Origin: Azophilus sp965220425
GTDB lineage: Bacteria; Pseudomonadota; Gammaproteobacteria; Pseudomonadales; Azotimanducaceae
Length of the DNA: 64,000 nt
Direction of reading: 5' to 3'
Assembly (NCBI GenBank): GCA_965220425.1
Contig: OZ244830.1
Span: 4,526,001 to 4,590,000, forward strand
Part shown: positions 8,947-17,063 of the stretch, piece by piece
How the letters are laid out: each line of letters starts with the position of its first letter
Position numbering within the stretch: position 1 is the first letter of the stretch
Translations under genes and position numbers: made by a program
The notes under the pieces: generated by a model
Seen by the model: the letters and a program-made list of their open reading frames with translations, nothing else
Told to the model about the DNA's origin: nothing
Database searches by the model: none

Positions 8947-9336
8947 TTGATTCTCGTCGACACATCGGCGTGGATACACTTTCTGCGTCCGGATGGCGAT
9001 CCCGGCATCGCCAGGGAGGTCGCAACCGTTTTAGCTGGCGGAGGAGCGTTCTGGTGCCAGACGATTCAACTGGAACTGTGGAACGGGGCTCGCGGCAACC
9101 ACGAGAAGAAGGTGCTGAGGGAATTCGGCCGCGCCCTGGGGGAACTGTCGATTGACGATGAGGTCTGGAAGCAGGCGTATGACCTGGCTCGGAGCGCCCG
9201 GGCGCGCGGCATTACGGTACCGGCTACCGATGCAGTCATCGCCGCCTGCGCGCTTCGCTACGGTGCTCGCGTTCTGGCGGCCGACAAGGATTTCGATCTG
9301 CTGAGAACGTTCACCGGCCAACTGCAGCGACACTGA
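8947..9336 (+). CDS. PIN-domain ribonuclease (VapC-like), TTG start
   Basis: 129-aa PIN domain toxin, probably a single-strand RNA endonuclease. The acidic catalytic set is complete: D in LVDTSAW (residue 5), E in QLELWNG, D in PATDAVIAACA and D in AADKDFD. The TTG start at 8947 puts the catalytic Asp at the usual position; upstream in-frame Met codons would add a basic, unrelated leader. The TTG overlaps the TGA of a short frame (8753-8950) as TTGA, the arrangement expected for an antitoxin gene. That frame ends in a plausible MITPGELQAARRKGGR tail, but its remainder overlaps the amidohydrolase promoter and resembles no antitoxin I know. The partner is therefore missing, very short or eroded. 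Confidence 0.75.
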   Translation: MILVDTSAWIHFLRPDGDPGIAREVATVLAGGGAFWCQTIQLELWNGARGNHEKKVLREFGRALGELSIDDEVWKQAYDLARSARARGITVPATDAVIAACALRYGARVLAADKDFDLLRTFTGQLQRH

Positions 9337-9356
9337 CCGTGCCTTACCAGACTTTC

Positions 9357-9629
9357 AGAGGAGTCTACTGCCCGGCCTTTGCCGTTAGCGGTCGCCCAGC
9401 CCTTCAACTGACAGGTGACTTCTGCGTTCTGGTCGGCGGTTTCCCATCCTGCCGGCTCCATGACCGCCACGCCACCATCGGCATTCCGCTCGATGCGCAA
9501 ATCCGCGTTGATGCGGCAGAACTCGTAGAACTGATCCTCCGTGGGGCAGAGCGCCGGTTGCAGTCGGATCAGCAACCCTTCGGCCGCCGGATCTTCCCGG
9601 TCCTGGGTTCGGTATCGTACGTCAGCCAT
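9357..9629 (-). pseudogene. Truncated Uma2-family (DUF820) endonuclease gene
   Basis: From the ATG at 9629 the minus strand encodes about 91 residues with the Uma2 N-terminal pattern: TEDQFYEFCRINADLRIER, then MEPAGWETADQNAEVTCQL and a GRAVDSS turn. Family members continue for another 90-100 residues with the catalytic Asp/Glu core. Here the similarity stops near 9357, and the frame runs into antisense of the adjoining PIN gene. The part that would carry the nuclease active site is absent. I read it as a decayed gene broken at the junction with the PIN module. Confidence 0.65.
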
Positions 9630-9820
9630 AGCCCTTACTCGCTCGCCTGGTCGATGCACGGTTCCAGCATACGCCGCCTACGCCGCCTACACCAAATCTG
9701 TAAAACGCGAATAAATTGCCTTGGTGTCTGCTTGCCTGTTCCTGATACTCTCGACGGCCATCGAGAGCGTCATCGACGCCGATTACCGGGACAGCATCCG
9801 AGGCTGCAAACCACGTATAG

Positions 9821-10441
9821 ATGTCGGATTCCTGCTGCAGCAATAGGGTCGATATCGCCGCCCTGCACGGCCGGCAACGCCGGGTGCTGGCGTGGGTGTT
9901 CGGGTTCAATGTCGCGACCTTTGCCGTCATGGTCACGGGCTCGTTGCTCAGCGGCTCCTCCGCGCTGTTGTCCGGAACCCTGGACAACCTGGGCGATGCG
10001 CTCACCTACGCGCTGAGTTTCGCGGTCGTCGGCGCATCCGCCCGGGCCAAGGCGCGCGTGGCCATGGTCAAGGGGCTGCTGATTCTGGGGGCCGCCCTCG
10101 CCGTCGCCGGCCAGATCGCCTGGCGGCTCACGGACCTTGAGGCGCCGGTGGCCTCCACCATGTCGGCCGCGGCGGTTATCAACCTGGTTGCAAACGCTGT
10201 CTGTCTCAAGCTGCTCACCCCCTATCGCGACGGGGATGTCAACATGTCGTCTTCCTGGGAGTGTTCGCGCAACGATGTCATCGAGGGCGTTGCGGTGATC
10301 GGCGCGGCCGCCGCGGTCTGGATGTTCGCCTCGCCCTGGCCGGACCTCCTCGTAGCGGTGGTCCTGCTGGCGATGTTCCTGCGATCGGCGACCCGGGTGC
10401 TGCGCAGCGCCCGGCGGGAGTTCGCGCCGGCTACGTCCTGA
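9821..10441 (+). CDS. Short CDF-type cation transporter
   Basis: 206-aa inner-membrane protein with six hydrophobic segments, like the membrane part of cation diffusion facilitators. The N-terminus carries a Cys pair (SDSCCSN). TM2 contains GTLDNLGDALTYALSF and TM5 contains NDVIEGVAVIGA, positions where CDF proteins have metal-coordinating Asp/His. The C-terminal cytoplasmic domain of standard CDFs is missing, as in a recognised group of about 200-aa cation transporters. Metal (Zn, Co, Fe or Mn) cannot be assigned. Transcribed alone; the ATG at 9821 is the only reasonable start. Confidence 0.75.
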   Translation: MSDSCCSNRVDIAALHGRQRRVLAWVFGFNVATFAVMVTGSLLSGSSALLSGTLDNLGDALTYALSFAVVGASARAKARVAMVKGLLILGAALAVAGQIAWRLTDLEAPVASTMSAAAVINLVANAVCLKLLTPYRDGDVNMSSSWECSRNDVIEGVAVIGAAAAVWMFASPWPDLLVAVVLLAMFLRSATRVLRSARREFAPATS

Positions 10442-10603
10442 CGTTGCCAGGCGCCTCGGCAAAGGGCTCGGAATTTGGCCCCGGCCGCCATCGTCCCGGG
10501 ACCTTGCGCCCTGATCGGCACTACTGTGCGGTGCTGCGGCGCAGACTCCGACCATCCGGCCCTGCGTGAGAAAATTCTCGCCGCCCGCTATGCTCGCAAT
10601 GCC

Positions 10604-12481
10604 ATGAACGAGCCCCGCAGCCAGTTCCAGCTCCTGTTTACCCGGCGCCTGGGTCCGCTGTTCGCGACCCAGTTCTTCGGCGCCTTCAACGACAACCTTT
10701 TCAAGGCGGCGCTCACGGTGTTCTTCGTCTACGGCGGCCTCGTGGCCACGGAGCAGACCGACCTGGCGGTGAACGCAGCGGCGGGCCTGTTCGTCCTGCC
10801 GTTCTTCCTGTTCTCGGCCATGGCGGGGCAGATCGCAGACAGGTACGAGAAATCGCGACTCATCCGCGGGGTGAAGCTGCTCGAGATCGCCGTGGCCCTG
10901 CTCGCCGGGGCAGCCCTGTTCCTGCAGAGCCTGACCCTCATGTTCGTCGTGCTGTTCCTGTTGGGATCCCAGTCCTCGTTCTTCGGCCCGCTGAAATTCT
11001 CCATCCTGCCCCAGCATCTGCACGAGACGGAACTGGTGGGCGGCAACGGCATGGTCGGGATGGGCACTTTCGTGGCGATACTGCTCGGCACCATCGTCGG
11101 CACGCTGATCGGCGGCGCGCAAGCCGTGTCCGCATGGCTCTTCGCGCTGGTGCTTGCCGTTGCCGTCAGCGGTTACCTGGCCAGCCGCCAGATTCCACAG
11201 GCGCCGGCTAACGATCCGGGGCAGTCCATACGGTGGAACCCGTTGGCGCTGACCCGGAAGGCGATCGCCCTTGCCCGGGAGCAGAAGAGTGTGTTCCTGT
11301 CGATACTCGGTATCTCCTGGTTCTGGCTGACCGGCGCCGTCTATATCGCGCAGATTCCGAACCTGGCCCGGGAGCACCTGGCGGGCGGGCCGACGGTGGT
11401 GACGCTCTTCCTGACCGTGTTCACCGTCGCCGTCGCCATCGGTTCGCTGCTCTGCGAGCGGCTTTCCGGGCGCCGCGTCGAGATCGGGCTGGTTCCCTTC
11501 GGGTCGCTGGGACTGAGCGCGGCCGGCATCGATGCCTGGTTCGCCATCCAGGGCATCGAGGGCACGGGCATGCGCGGCGCCTGGGAATTCCTGGCCGGCG
11601 ACGGAAGCGTGCGTCTGCTGGCCGACATCCTGGTGCTCGGCATCTGCGGCGGCCTGTTCGTCATCCCCCTCATGGCCTTCATCCAGGCCCGCACCCCCGA
11701 GGACCGTCGCGCCCGCATCATCGGCGCCAACAACCTGCTCAATGCCCTGTTCATGGTCGCCGGCGCGGTGCTGGCTATCGTGTGGCTGGCTGTACTGGAA
11801 TTGACAATCCCGAGCCTCCTGCTGGCGGTGGCCATCGCCAACGTTGCGGTGGCCGCCTACATCTTCGGCCAGGTGCCGGAATTCGCCATGCGCTTCCTGA
11901 TCTGGGCACTCTCCCACACCCTGTACCGGGTCACGCACCGGGATCTGGACAAGATTCCCGGCAAGGGCGCCGCGATGATCGTCTGCAACCACGTGAGCTA
12001 TGTCGATGCGCTGCTGCTGGCGGGCGCCGTGCGCCGGCCCATCCGGTTCGTCGTGTTCAAGCCGATCTTCGACATTCCCGTGCTGAACTTCGTCTTCCGC
12101 ACCGGGCGGGCGATCCCCATCACCGGCAAGAGCCTGGATGCGGAGACCTACGAGGAGGCGTTCCGCGCCATTCGCGAGGGCCTCGGCGAAGGCGGCCTGC
12201 TCTGCATTTTCCCGGAAGGCAAGCTCACCGCCGACGGCGAGATCGGCCCGTTCCGGCCGGGTATCGAGCGCATCCTCGCGGAGACGCCCGTGCCGGTCGT
12301 GCCCGTAGCGCTACGCGGCCTGTGGGGCAGTTTCTTCAGCTTCAAGGAAGGTTTCTTCCGGAATACGGGCCGCTTCTGGAGCCGTGTACAGGTGGTCGCC
12401 GGCGACCCGGTCGCGCCGGCGCGCGCCACGGCCGAAGCCCTCAGGAACCGGGTGCTGGCGTTACGCGGCGAGTTCGCCTGA
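10604..12481 (+). CDS. MFS transporter-PlsC acyltransferase fusion (LplT-Aas-like, no AMP-binding domain)
   Basis: 625-aa inner-membrane protein. Residues 1-430 form a 12-TM MFS domain beginning with a TQFFGAFNDNLFKAAL motif typical of the lysophospholipid transporter LplT. Residues about 440-625 form a PlsC domain: NHVSYVD supplies the HX4D catalytic motif (near 462) and FPEGKLT the glycerol-phosphate site (near 538). It probably flips lysophospholipids inward and re-acylates them, or makes phosphatidic acid. The classical Aas fusion also has an acyl-ACP synthetase domain, which is absent here. Start set at ATG 10604 because 43 upstream in-frame residues carry no MFS features. Convergent with the P450 gene. 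Confidence 0.85.
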   Translation: MNEPRSQFQLLFTRRLGPLFATQFFGAFNDNLFKAALTVFFVYGGLVATEQTDLAVNAAAGLFVLPFFLFSAMAGQIADRYEKSRLIRGVKLLEIAVALLAGAALFLQSLTLMFVVLFLLGSQSSFFGPLKFSILPQHLHETELVGGNGMVGMGTFVAILLGTIVGTLIGGAQAVSAWLFALVLAVAVSGYLASRQIPQAPANDPGQSIRWNPLALTRKAIALAREQKSVFLSILGISWFWLTGAVYIAQIPNLAREHLAGGPTVVTLFLTVFTVAVAIGSLLCERLSGRRVEIGLVPFGSLGLSAAGIDAWFAIQGIEGTGMRGAWEFLAGDGSVRLLADILVLGICGGLFVIPLMAFIQARTPEDRRARIIGANNLLNALFMVAGAVLAIVWLAVLELTIPSLLLAVAIANVAVAAYIFGQVPEFAMRFLIWALSHTLYRVTHRDLDKIPGKGAAMIVCNHVSYVDALLLAGAVRRPIRFVVFKPIFDIPVLNFVFRTGRAIPITGKSLDAETYEEAFRAIREGLGEGGLLCIFPEGKLTADGEIGPFRPGIERILAETPVPVVPVALRGLWGSFFSFKEGFFRNTGRFWSRVQVVAGDPVAPARATAEALRNRVLALRGEFA

Positions 12482-12541
12482 GCCGGTGCGGGACAGGTAA
12501 AGACGTTGCTCCCGGCGGTGCTGTGAGCCAGTGCAGGGCAG

Positions 12542-13813
12542 TCACTTCATGCGATAGCGGATCGGCAGGCTCTTGAGGCCGCCGACAAAAGTGGACTGGG
12601 TATAGAGCGGCTCGCCGTTCAACTCCACCCACTCGACACGCCGGAGCAGTTCCCGGAACAGGATCCCCATCTCCAATCGGGCCAGGTGCTGGCCAAGGCA
12701 CACGTGGGCGCCGAAACCGAAGGCCAGGTGGCCTGCGTCCCTGCGGTCGATGCGGAACTCGAAGGGCTCATCGAAGACGGCCTCGTCCCGGTTCGCCGAC
12801 GGGTACCAGAGCGTGCAGGCGTCGCCGGCAGCCAGGTCGACGCCGCCGACCCGGCAACCGGCGGTGGCGGTGCGCATGAACTGCCGCACGGGCGAGACCC
12901 AGCGGATGATCTCGTTCAGGGCGGTGGCCATGTGGCGGTCCGGCTCGGCGCGCAGCTTCGCCATCTCACCGGGATTCTCGACGAGCGCCAGCAGGCCGCC
13001 CGCCGTCGCCGAACTGGTCGTGTCGTGGCCGGCGGTGGCGATGATGATGTAGTAGCCGTTGGTCTCGAACTCGGGGACGGGCTCTCCGTCGATGCGGGCA
13101 TTGGCGATCAGGCTCGCCACGTCATCGGTGGGATTTTCCCGGCGGCGGCGGCTGAGATCGCTGAAGTAGGCTTCGAAATCCGTCACCACTTCCGCCAGTG
13201 CCGCGACCTCGAAGGAGCGCCGGTTGTCCGGGTCGGCGGAGCCGAACAACTCCTGGGTGAGCTTCATCATGAGCGGCTCATCCTCTTCCGGGACGCCGAG
13301 GATCGACATGATCACGCGCAACGGGTACCAGGTCGCGACATCCTTGAGGAAGTCGCACTCGCCGCCGAACTCGGCAAGCCTGTCGACGTACTGCCCGGCA
13401 AGCTGCTCGATGCGCCCCGTCAGCCTGCGCAGGTTCTCGCCGCGGAACCACGTCTGGGTCAGCCCCCGGTAACGGGCGTGATCCGGGTCATCCATGGTTA
13501 CCAGAGACCTGACGAGGTGGCGGCGTCCAAAAAGCTGCTGAACGAACGCGTCGAGTATCCGGCCGCCCAGTATTGGCCGGGGGTCGTTGATGAACAGGCG
13601 CTTGTCGCTTTCGATGGCCTTGATGTCGGCGTGCCGGGTGATCGACCAGTACGGGTCGAAACCGTCCGGCGCCATCCACCGCACGGGTTCGTGTTCCCGC
13701 AGCCAGGCGAACTGGGCGTGCACCCAGCCCTCGTCCGCCCAGCGGGCCGAATCGACGAGGGCATCGTCAAGGGCGGGGGATTCGGTGAAGGTCCTGTGAG
13801 TCGAGTCGGTCAA
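12542..13813 (-). CDS. Cytochrome P450
   Basis: 423-aa soluble bacterial P450 monooxygenase. I-helix oxygen-binding motif AGHDTTSS (near 248), K-helix EIIR for ExxR (near 291), and heme-ligand loop FGFGAHVCLGQHLARLE with the axial Cys near 370. No membrane anchor. The sequence type resembles the bacterial CYP107/CYP125/CYP142-like group acting on terpenes, sterols or fatty acids, but the substrate is unknown and no ferredoxin gene is adjacent. Start is TTG 13813 behind a purine-rich GGGAAGGGA stretch. It lies 91 nt downstream of the acyl-CoA synthetase gene on the same strand, so co-transcription and a role in breaking down a hydrophobic carboxylic acid are plausible inferences. Confidence 0.9.
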   Translation of the reverse strand: MTDSTHRTFTESPALDDALVDSARWADEGWVHAQFAWLREHEPVRWMAPDGFDPYWSITRHADIKAIESDKRLFINDPRPILGGRILDAFVQQLFGRRHLVRSLVTMDDPDHARYRGLTQTWFRGENLRRLTGRIEQLAGQYVDRLAEFGGECDFLKDVATWYPLRVIMSILGVPEEDEPLMMKLTQELFGSADPDNRRSFEVAALAEVVTDFEAYFSDLSRRRRENPTDDVASLIANARIDGEPVPEFETNGYYIIIATAGHDTTSSATAGGLLALVENPGEMAKLRAEPDRHMATALNEIIRWVSPVRQFMRTATAGCRVGGVDLAAGDACTLWYPSANRDEAVFDEPFEFRIDRRDAGHLAFGFGAHVCLGQHLARLEMGILFRELLRRVEWVELNGEPLYTQSTFVGGLKSLPIRYRMK

Positions 13814-13904
13814 GTGGCTGTCCCTTCCCAGACGGCGTCGTCGATTATGACATGAGCCGCATCCCTGAATTGGCTTTCCCCGGCAAACCGGTGAGGCCAG
13901 CCGG

Positions 13905-16037
13905 TCAGATCAGGCCGGCAGTGCGCGCCCACCGGTACTTTGCGCCCAGTACGGCGACAGGCTTTTCCGCCGTATAGGGGTAGGCCAGGATGTCCCGGTC
14001 CATCAGGTAGTCGCAGGCGGCCTCGATCTCCACATCGCCGACGAGGGAGGCGACCACGGGTTTGTCGACGCCCCGGACCCGGGCTTCGGCCACGGCCTTG
14101 CCCAGGAGTTCCGCGAACACCATGGGCGGCGTGATGATGGTGTGCCAGTAGCCGAGCACCAGGGCGTGGATACGCTCGTCCGCAAGCGCGAGGTCTATTG
14201 TGGCGCGATAAGTGGTTGGCGGCTCGCCGCCGGTAATGTCCACCGGGTTGCCCGAAGCGCCGAACGGCGGGATGAACGCCTTGAAGGCGCCATCGAGGTC
14301 CTCCGGCATCGCCATCAGCGACAGGCCATGGTCGGCGCAGGCATCGGACAGCAGCACCCCCGAGCCGCCGGCGCCGGTCAGGATCAGGATGTTTTCGCCC
14401 TTCGGCGCCGGCAGCACTTGCAGCCCCCGGGCGAATTCGAGCAGGTCGTTGAGGGTCGCCGCGCGGATCACGCCGCTCTGTCTGAGCACGGCATCGTAGA
14501 CTCGATCGTCGCCGGCCAGTGCTCCTGTATGCGAGTTGGCGGCGCGCGCCCCCATGCGGGTGCGGCCGGCCTTGAGCACCACCACCGGTTTCTTCCGGGA
14601 AACCCGGGTGGCCGCCTCGGCGAATGCCCGCCCGTCTTTCAGGTCCTCGACGTGCATGGCGATCACCTCGGTATTCGGATCCTGCTCGAAAAACGTCAGC
14701 AGATCGTCCTCATCGATGTCCGCCTTGTTGCCGAGGCCGACGATCGCCGAGACGCCCATTTTCGCGGAGCGGCTGAACCCGACGATGGCCATGCCCACCC
14801 CGCCGCTCTGGGAGGAGAGGGCCACTTTGCCCTTCTCCGTATAGGGCGTGCAGAAGGTCGCGCAGAGGTTCTTGTGGGTGTAGTAGTAGCCGTAGATGTT
14901 CGGCCCCATCAGGCGCACGCCGTGCTCCCGGGCTACCGCGACGATCTCGTCCTGAAGGGCCTGCTCGCCCACTTCCGCGAACCCGGAGGGTATGAGGATG
15001 GCGCCGGGGATGTTCTTGCGCCCGCATTCGGCCAGCACACCGGCCACGAACCGCGCGGGGATGCAGAAGATGGCGATGTCGATGTCGCCGGGAACATCGA
15101 CGACGCTCGCATGACAGCGGTGATCCAGGATGGTGTCCGCCTTGGGATGGATCGGATAGAGCGCGCCCGCATAGCCGCCGTCGATGAGGTTCTTCATCAC
15201 CGAATTGCCGATCTTGCCCGCCTCCGCCGAGGCGCCGATCACCGCCACGGCATCCGGCCGCATAATGCGGCGCATCGCCGCCAGGATTTCATCCTGCCGG
15301 GGCCGGAAACGCGGCTCGGCCGGCTCCCGCAACAGCATGCGCGCATCCACGGCGCACACGCCCCCGGCGCTCGCGAATACCGGGTTCAGATCGAGTTCGT
15401 GGATCTCCGGGCAGTCGCTGACCAGCCGGCCGACGTTCGCGACCAGGGCAGCCAACGCCTCCCGATCGACGCCTTGAGCCCCGCGCACCCCGTCCAGCAC
15501 CGCGGCGCCCGCGATGTCGTCCAGCATGGCCGCGGCCTCGTCCTCCGTAACCGGCGCCAGGCGGAAGGTCAGATCCCCCATGACTTCGACCAGCACGCCG
15601 CCCAGCCCAAAGGCGACCAGCTTGCCGAATACCGGGTCGGTCACGGCGCCGACGATCACCTCCTGCGCGCCCACCTCGCCGCCGACCTGACGTTGAACGA
15701 GCACGCCCTCGACGGCGGCGCCTGGCGAATGGTCCGCCGCCGCCACGACCAGGCTGTCGTAGGCGGCCTCCAGCGCATCCTCACTGTCGATGCCCAGGAT
15801 CACGCCCCCGGCATCGGTCTTGTGCAGGATGTCGGGTGAGTCGATCTTGGCGACTACGGGATAGCCGATGCGCTCTGCAATCGAGCGGGCTTCCGCGCGG
15901 GATTTCGCGACACCCTGGTCCGGGGTCTCGATGCCGCAGGCCGCGCAGACCCGGCCGGCTTCTTCCGCGTTCAACGATCGCCGGCCACCCCGCATGGCCG
16001 CATCGATGATGTTGCGCACGATCTGTCGGTCGGTCAT
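13905..16037 (-). CDS. ADP-forming acyl-CoA synthetase (acetate-CoA ligase family), ATP-grasp first
   Basis: 710-aa enzyme that joins a carboxylic acid to CoA using ATP, or makes ATP in reverse. Residues about 8-235 form the ATP-grasp_5 (beta) domain. A CoA-binding Rossmann domain follows from about 255 (AVIGASAEAGKIGNSV) and then the succinyl-CoA-ligase-like alpha part. NSHTGALAGDD (near 510) contains the His that is phosphorylated in this family. Many family members have the CoA-binding part first, so this is the permuted order. ATG 16037 has GAGGAGAG about 6 nt upstream. The acid used is unknown; the neighbouring P450 suggests a catabolic role. Confidence 0.9.
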   Translation of the reverse strand: MTDRQIVRNIIDAAMRGGRRSLNAEEAGRVCAACGIETPDQGVAKSRAEARSIAERIGYPVVAKIDSPDILHKTDAGGVILGIDSEDALEAAYDSLVVAAADHSPGAAVEGVLVQRQVGGEVGAQEVIVGAVTDPVFGKLVAFGLGGVLVEVMGDLTFRLAPVTEDEAAAMLDDIAGAAVLDGVRGAQGVDREALAALVANVGRLVSDCPEIHELDLNPVFASAGGVCAVDARMLLREPAEPRFRPRQDEILAAMRRIMRPDAVAVIGASAEAGKIGNSVMKNLIDGGYAGALYPIHPKADTILDHRCHASVVDVPGDIDIAIFCIPARFVAGVLAECGRKNIPGAILIPSGFAEVGEQALQDEIVAVAREHGVRLMGPNIYGYYYTHKNLCATFCTPYTEKGKVALSSQSGGVGMAIVGFSRSAKMGVSAIVGLGNKADIDEDDLLTFFEQDPNTEVIAMHVEDLKDGRAFAEAATRVSRKKPVVVLKAGRTRMGARAANSHTGALAGDDRVYDAVLRQSGVIRAATLNDLLEFARGLQVLPAPKGENILILTGAGGSGVLLSDACADHGLSLMAMPEDLDGAFKAFIPPFGASGNPVDITGGEPPTTYRATIDLALADERIHALVLGYWHTIITPPMVFAELLGKAVAEARVRGVDKPVVASLVGDVEIEAACDYLMDRDILAYPYTAEKPVAVLGAKYRWARTAGLI

Positions 16038-16120
16038 GAAACTCTCCTCGCCTGTTTCGCCAGAAGAATAACCGACGCCGCCTGCATGGACGAGGCAGGT
16101 GTGGATCTCAGGCCCGGAGG

Positions 16121-16228
16121 ATGCGAACCGCGAGCCACAACAGCAAGGGAGAACAAGAATCGGCGTCGAGTGCCGGCGTCAGGTCGCATTCCCGATCCGC
16201 CAGGGCCCTGGAGGGCCCCGCCGGTGGA
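16121..16228 (-). pseudogene. Decayed copy of the 3' end of the DadA-like gene
   Basis: By eye this stretch aligns over about 105 nt with 17050-17158, the last 30 codons plus 3' flank of the DadA-like gene. The block GCGAACCGCGAGC and the CCAGGGCC...CCCCGCCG blocks are shared. Similarity is roughly three quarters, with small indels that destroy the frame. The rest of the gene is absent. Confidence 0.65.
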
Positions 16229-16251
16229 AGCGCTGCGTACCCGATGACGGG

Positions 16252-16650
16252 CTACCCACCTCGAGGGTGGATCGCCGACACCTCGTAGTTGGCGAACACG
16301 GGGTCTGCCGTAACGAGCGTGAGGCCTTCGAGGCATGCCTGGACAACCAGCATGCGGTCGAACGGGTCGCGATGGTGGGGCGGCAACTCGGAGACCGCGA
16401 GGGCATGGGCATGCGTGATGCCCAGCCCCTTGACCCTGCTGATGCGCATGCGCTCGGGAACGTACGTTGCCGGCGATTGCGGAAGCGGCAGTTTGCCGAG
16501 CGCGTACTTGATCGCGATCTCCCAGGCGCTCGCCGCGGAGAAGTACCGTTCGGTTTCCGGCCGCGCAAGGACTTGCAGCAGTTCGCGTCCGAAGCGGCTG
16601 GGCTCGGTCTGGAGCCACAGCCAGCAATGCGTGTCGATCAGGAATCGCAT
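16252..16650 (-). CDS. PIN-domain toxin (VapC-like)
   Basis: 132-aa PIN nuclease. The N-terminus FLIDTHCWLW has the first catalytic Asp, ASAWEIAIKYALGKL the Glu, HRDPFDRMLVVQA the third acidic residue and VTADPVF the last. This is the Phd-linked, sll0205-like VapC subtype. As a toxin it would cleave RNA when freed from its antitoxin. The Phd-type antitoxin gene lies upstream on the same strand with a 57-nt gap, longer than the usual overlap; I see no ribosome binding site ahead of the ATG. Confidence 0.85.
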   Translation of the reverse strand: MRFLIDTHCWLWLQTEPSRFGRELLQVLARPETERYFSAASAWEIAIKYALGKLPLPQSPATYVPERMRISRVKGLGITHAHALAVSELPPHHRDPFDRMLVVQACLEGLTLVTADPVFANYEVSAIHPRGG

Positions 16651-16707
16651 GTCGAGCGTTCAGCGCCGTGAAACGGCCTGCACCAGCACCCGCTCGTCGC
16701 TCAATTC

Positions 16708-16938
16708 TCAACCTCCCTCGAACGCGCGCAGCGTCTTCTCGTCCAGTGGCGCATCGAAGTCGTCCGGAACCGTGAAGCGTCCCGCGTCGACACCGAACAC
16801 GGGACGGCTCTCCTCGAAGGGGACGATGCGCGCGACCGGTGTTCCTGAGCGCGTGATGACCACGTCTTCTCCCTCAGCCACGCGCTTGAGCAGCCGGGAG
16901 AGGTGGGTCTTGGCTTCGTGAACGCTAGTCTGGTGCAT
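16708..16938 (-). CDS. Phd/YefM-family antitoxin
   Basis: 76-aa antitoxin. The N-terminal half matches the Phd/YefM DNA-binding fold: VHEAKTHLSRLLKRVAEGE, then VVITRSGTPVARIVP. The acidic C-terminal tail (about 50-76) would wrap the PIN toxin encoded downstream. Members bind their own promoter as dimers; a tandem 12-bp repeat lies just upstream of the ATG. Confidence 0.85.
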   Translation of the reverse strand: MHQTSVHEAKTHLSRLLKRVAEGEDVVITRSGTPVARIVPFEESRPVFGVDAGRFTVPDDFDAPLDEKTLRAFEGG

Positions 16939-16952
16939 GCCACCGCACGTTA

Positions 16953-16976
16953 GACTAAGTCAATGACTAAGTCAAT
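16953..16976. promoter_or_regulatory. Tandem 12-bp repeat, probable antitoxin operator
   Basis: GACTAAGTCAAT occurs twice in direct succession (16953-16964 and 16965-16976), ending 15 nt upstream of the antitoxin ATG (16938). Each unit contains the near-palindrome GACTAAGTC. Position and symmetry fit autoregulation by the Phd-type protein; binding is inferred. Confidence 0.6.
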
Positions 16977-17063
16977 CGTCCGGGGAAGGGTCCGTACGCC
17001 GCCCACTCGGAAGCCAGCCTCCCCATTTCGACCGCTTCGTCCCTGGGTGATGCGAACCGCGAG

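Noticed and set aside
14142..15839. Plus-strand frame of about 565 codons opposite the acyl-CoA synthetase
   Set aside because: The sense gene has complete ATP-grasp and CoA-binding motifs; the antisense frame has none.
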